Shown piece after piece: positions 60,593 through 64,000 of a DNA stretch of 64,000 nt (position 1 is its first letter; every line of letters begins with the position of its first letter). Below the pieces are notes generated by a model. That model worked only from the letters and a program-made list of their open reading frames with translations. It searched no databases and had not been told where the DNA came from. The stretch comes from Epiperipatus broadwayi (lineage: Eukaryota; Onychophora; Udeonychophora; Euonychophora; Peripatidae). The stretch spans positions 10,714,248-10,778,247 of the forward strand of contig JAQFVV010012400.1 in the NCBI GenBank assembly GCA_028023455.1, given 5' to 3'. The position numbers and the translations under genes are program-made.

Positions 60593-60843
60593 ACTTGACA
60601 AATCTTTTTTCTTTTAATTAAAAATCTTTTCTAAAATGCAAATTAATAATTTATCAAATTATTACAATAAATGAAAGTTTTTAAAAATAAACTTCTTATA
60701 TTTGGCAAAAATAATCTATAGATCACTGATTTCTTTCTCAGTTTGCTTTCATGAAATATAAACTTTTCTATTAAAATCTGAATCATTCTTTTAAAATAAT
60801 TTATATTTTTACAAATATTTTCTGAAAAAACTTATAAATGTGT

Positions 60844-60958
60844 ATGTTAGCTGGGAGGTCATCACATCTGCCTTGCAAGCAAGTAGTTGGTTGCAGACAG
60901 TTGTGGGTTCGCATCCTGGCCAATGCTATGACATATGAGAAAAAAAAGGTACCAAAAT
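60844..60958 (+). repeat. tRNA-related SINE-like copy, plus member of inverted pair
   Basis: TTAGCTGGGAGG (A box, 60848-60858) and GGGTTCGCATCC (B box, 60905-60916) are spaced as in a tRNA, with TGCCTTGCAAGCAAG between them. A GAGAAAAAAAA tail follows. It matches the minus copy at 60490-60592 closely, head facing head across about 250 bp. The acceptor stem does not close, so it is not a functional tRNA gene. Confidence 0.75.
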
Positions 60959-61444
60959 ATACATTTTTACTTTGAAACCAAAACAAAGATATCCGAACTG
61001 TCAGAATCATTGACAGACATCTCTTGTGTAGAGAACAAGAAACAAACTATTAGAGTAAATAGAGAATCATATCATTGTTGTATTGATTTATTAGTTGTAA
61101 AAAAGTTCTAAAGGTTATTCAGTACAGTTTTTTCAATAAAATAATGATAAAACTTGGCAAATAACATTAAAATTAGTGGTTTGAGAGAAAGTTAAAGTCA
61201 TTTACAAAATTAATTCCAAAATATTGTCATTTAATGATAAAACTTTTTTTTTGATTAAAAAAGACTTAACATGCTATTCTACACAGGGATATCATTGATA
61301 TAATCATAATGCTATGATCATGTATAGTGTAAAATAAAGACATGTAGAAATAAGATGTTAAAAATGTTAGGTTTGAATTTAAGATACATCCATCTTTTAC
61401 AGGTCCAAAATTTGAATAAAAGTGTCTTATATTCAAGTAATATG

Positions 61445-62335
61445 ATATTTACCAAAATTAAAAATTACGATGCACCTATATTTTGCCATGTGATTTATTT
61501 TATATATATCATGTAAATTAATACTCATAAATTTTTCTTATTAGCTTTTCTAGCTTTTAATGTCCTATGTGTTTTCATATAGTGTTGAGTGGTAGTTTCT
61601 GGAGCTTAGAGTCTATGATTCATTAATGAATAATTAACAATAATAATATATTGGAAATTTTAATTAGGTCATATTGTCATCATTTAATAAGGAATATTAA
61701 TTTTAAAAATGTTTATAAGGCACTGCATATATCACATAGATATAAATAATCACCACAACAATGCAGTGCTAGGGGGAGATGATCTTGTTAACACAGTAAA
61801 GCAGCACCCATAAACAGCATCACTTCTCCTCATGTTATGAATGCTGTTCAGAATATAAATTTTTTCTTATGAACCAGGAACCCATCCAGATATGACAATA
61901 CTCACTATCAAAGAAAAATAAAAAAGGTCATCAAAATTTTTAAAAGACTAGACTATGTCAACTAATATGATTATATCTAAATTATCTTCCATTTGGAATA
62001 TTTTTTAAAGTCTATTAACTATTAACTTTGTATTCCATTAATTCATCTATTATCACTCCTCCCCCCTTCACATTTATAAAAAAATATTCTTAATGGATAA
62101 ATATTTAATTTTGCTGCATATTTAGTTTGCCATCCATTTACAATGTTTTTTTTTTTAAAAATATTTCTTACCTAGATAATGTCGAATATGATCAAGATAA
62201 ACATATATTGTTATTAATTACACAAAAATAAACATTGATTATATATTTGATATATTTAAAACTTCTATTTAACCACTGAAGTGGTTATTAGTAAAGTTGA
62301 ATATGCCAAAAGTTTGACACTTGTAAATTAAGTAT
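61445..62335. other. AT-rich stretch, no gene seen
   Basis: A less AT-rich piece at 61755-61855 (CAATGCAGTGCTAGGGGGAG, AAGCAGCACCCATAAACAGC) is not matched elsewhere and has no clear frame. Confidence 0.45.
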
Positions 62336-62339
62336 GGGT

Positions 62340-63950
62340 GTGTTGGCAAAGATTTTTGTGTTTCAAAAGCATTTGATGCTATGTGTGACAATATATACAG
62401 ACAGAATTTGAATTAAGTAGATAAAAAACTAAGTCATCTAAAAAGATCTAAGCTATATTAAAAGAGCTATGACAATAGAAAAAAAAATTGAAAACAGCTT
62501 TTAAATTGTAAAATGCTTAAGATAATAAGTTAAAACTCTTCAATTATTTTTATAACACATCTATAAAAATAGTAAAGATGAAATAAGAAAAAATATTGGT
62601 ACATAAAATGAATATCAATAATTTAAAATATATATGACAAACTCATTACTGAAGAATAATTAATAAAAACCTGAAGTAACTATTACATATGATAAATGAC
62701 AAAGCAAACAAGTTGAGATTACAAATTTGCAATAATATAAACATAAATAATGATCATCGAATAAAGAAAGTAAAATTGGTGAATTAGATAAAAATGTTTG
62801 GATTAGGACTTAATGTTAATGCCATAATCATTTTATCTTTGAACTGTACTAATCTATGATCTATATAATGTGATAATTAAAATAAGTTCTATTTCAAACA
62901 TGTTGATAAAAATTAGGACTGAAAGAATACCCCATAATAAATACAAAAATAAAAATAGAATGGTTGAATAAAATTTTAAACTGAAGTAAAATATGAATGA
63001 GTAAAGTTGAAGAACAGAAATGAGTCAAACTAATTAAATTGTCAGCTGCTTAGGATGTCATGTGATATTTGAGATCTGAAACATACAAGATAAGGTTCAA
63101 TTCAGAAATTTTTAGCTCTTAAAGCCATCACTCAAGCACTACACTTAATCACGTGTGTAGAATAAGTATTAAAAAGAAAAATAATGTTCAGAAACTTTTA
63201 GCTTGGATGGCGTCAACTTGAGAATATAAGTCAATGTAAATATTGATAGCTTTTTAAATAGAAAGATGAAGTTAGCTGTTGCTGTCCAATATAGATTCCA
63301 ATATAATGCTTTTAATAAGTTAAAATAAATGTACTAAACTTCCTATATAGTAGTACCACTAAGTGTAAGCCTGTACTCTTATTAACAGCATGTGTAAGCA
63401 TATGAAATGAAGATCATGTGATGTTTTGATGGGTTTAAAATAAAAGTATTTTATCACAGTGAAATAATTACTGCAATCAAATGATCATACATAGAGCTGA
63501 TTTTTTAACTAATTTATAGAATTGAAGTAAGACTTGGGTACTCTGTACAAAAGTCATTATATATTTTTTTTATTTAAGTCTGCTCAATAAAATTTTAAAA
63601 GAACAATCACTATGTTTTTCAACTTCAATGAACAGTAGAAAAATTCCTAAAAAGGAGTTTTATGTTAAATTTGAACATGATTTTTATGAAAGAGGTAGAC
63701 ACTGTTTATTATCTCAAAGACATTCCAGAGAAGTGTAATGTTGATTCTATTTGTTGGGAAGATGTGGCAGATAGTATGATATATTGGAGAGCCATAGTTA
63801 GACATGGAATTAAAAAATTTTAGAATAAAGTTTTTGCAGAAGACATGGACTAGCTCAACCTATATGTGGACTAACACAAATGATTCACAGATTGGCTTGT
63901 GTAGTCATTGCAGAACTTATCTCTTATGTATTATTATTTGTATTGTCTTT
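62340..63950 (+). mobile_element. Decayed LINE relic of a further type
   Basis: FCVSKAFDAMCDNIYRQNLN near 62355-62415 matches the RT motif A region 'DFSKAFDAxxxxxL'. Near 63715-63825 the frame EKCNVDSICWEDVADSMIYW then RAIVRHGIKKF matches the C-terminal 'CNIDP..WE..A.DR..WR..V..G...FE' block of many endonuclease-type LINEs. DSQIGLCSHCRTYL near 63885-63930 stands for the closing 'SRIGL.SH.R' zinc-finger piece. Frames shift often. A family A fragment (63345-63440) is inserted in between. Confidence 0.65.
63345..63440 (+). repeat. Family A fragment inside LINE relic
   Basis: AGTAGTACCACTAAGTGTAA and the terminal GATCATGTGATGTTTTGATG followed by GGTTTAAAA match the right end of family A MITEs. 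Confidence 0.65.
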
Positions 63951-64000
63951 TTTCTTAGAGTTGCAATGACCATATTTATTTGCAAGGAACTGCTGCTAAT

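Larger units (their letters stand above)
59911..61444 (-). mobile_element. Degraded pogo/Tigger-type DNA transposon
   Basis: The ends are inverted: CATATTACTTCGAATATGAG on the left and CTTATATTCAAGTAATATG on the right. They resemble the 'TACTTGAATATAAGAC' ends common in pogo/Tigger elements, and CAAATTT follows in both. A transposase C-terminal relic lies next to the left end (60178-60378). At about 1.5 kb it is shorter than an autonomous element and it contains two nested SINE-like copies. Confidence 0.65.

Noticed and set aside
60844-60925. Functional tRNA gene
   Set aside because: A and B boxes are present but the acceptor stem does not pair and an A-rich tail and inverted second copy mark it as a SINE-like repeat.

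Overview
The window is very AT-rich (I estimate a little over 70% A+T by eye) eukaryotic DNA. It contains no operons, no rRNA or tRNA gene I can defend, and no host gene I can defend. It reads as repeat-filled intergenic or intronic DNA of an invertebrate animal. The evidence is the mix of mobile elements: a CR1/L2-like non-LTR retrotransposon whose first ORF carries a PHD-type zinc finger and an SGNH hydrolase domain, RTE-like LINEs ending in GATGAT repeats, a Penelope-like element with a GIY-YIG nuclease, a mariner, pogo/Tigger-type transposase tails, tRNA-headed SINE-like repeats and many MITEs. I cannot name the species or phylum from this alone.

Layout. 0-5 kb: a large fold-back element (25-932), half copies of a palindromic MITE, a 'CACATGATCAC' MITE and plain AT-rich DNA. 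5-17 kb: two decayed RTE-like LINEs on the + strand (about 5.4-6.3 and 14.1-16.9 kb), a GC-richer open block at 7.3-7.5 kb, a (CTA)n(TTA)n microsatellite, a tRNA-headed inverted pair (11.8-12.4 kb), a TA-flanked DNA transposon with a LINE tail nested in it (12.65-13.59 kb) and another fold-back (13.6-14.0 kb). 17-22 kb: a MITE and a 474-bp tandem repeat. 22-27.4 kb: an inverted pair of Penelope-like 3' ends, then a 4.4-kb AT-rich, G-poor segment bounded by 67-bp direct repeats. 27.5-33.6 kb: more DNA transposons and a second tRNA-headed inverted pair.

33.6-39.15 kb holds the longest element, a nearly full-length CR1-like LINE on the minus strand with both ORFs present but frameshifted. A second, 5'-truncated copy lies at 43.8-47.1 kb, and older 3' pieces at 42.7-43.6, 50.3-50.9 and 12.96-13.06 kb. 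A dead mariner sits at 41.05-41.91 kb. 53.7-64 kb: a second copy of the 'AAGATGGCACCCC' TIR transposon, two RTE-like tails on the minus strand, a third tRNA-headed inverted pair, two pogo-type transposase C-terminal relics (57.5 and 60.2 kb), a 475-bp dispersed or tandem repeat, and another LINE relic running to the window end.

No group of genes works together as a pathway here. The coherent story is transposon biology. Many unrelated repeat families occur as head-to-head inverted pairs, several with tRNA-like promoter sequence toward the centre. The insertions are nested in ways that give relative ages. Every protein-coding relic I could place belongs to a mobile element.
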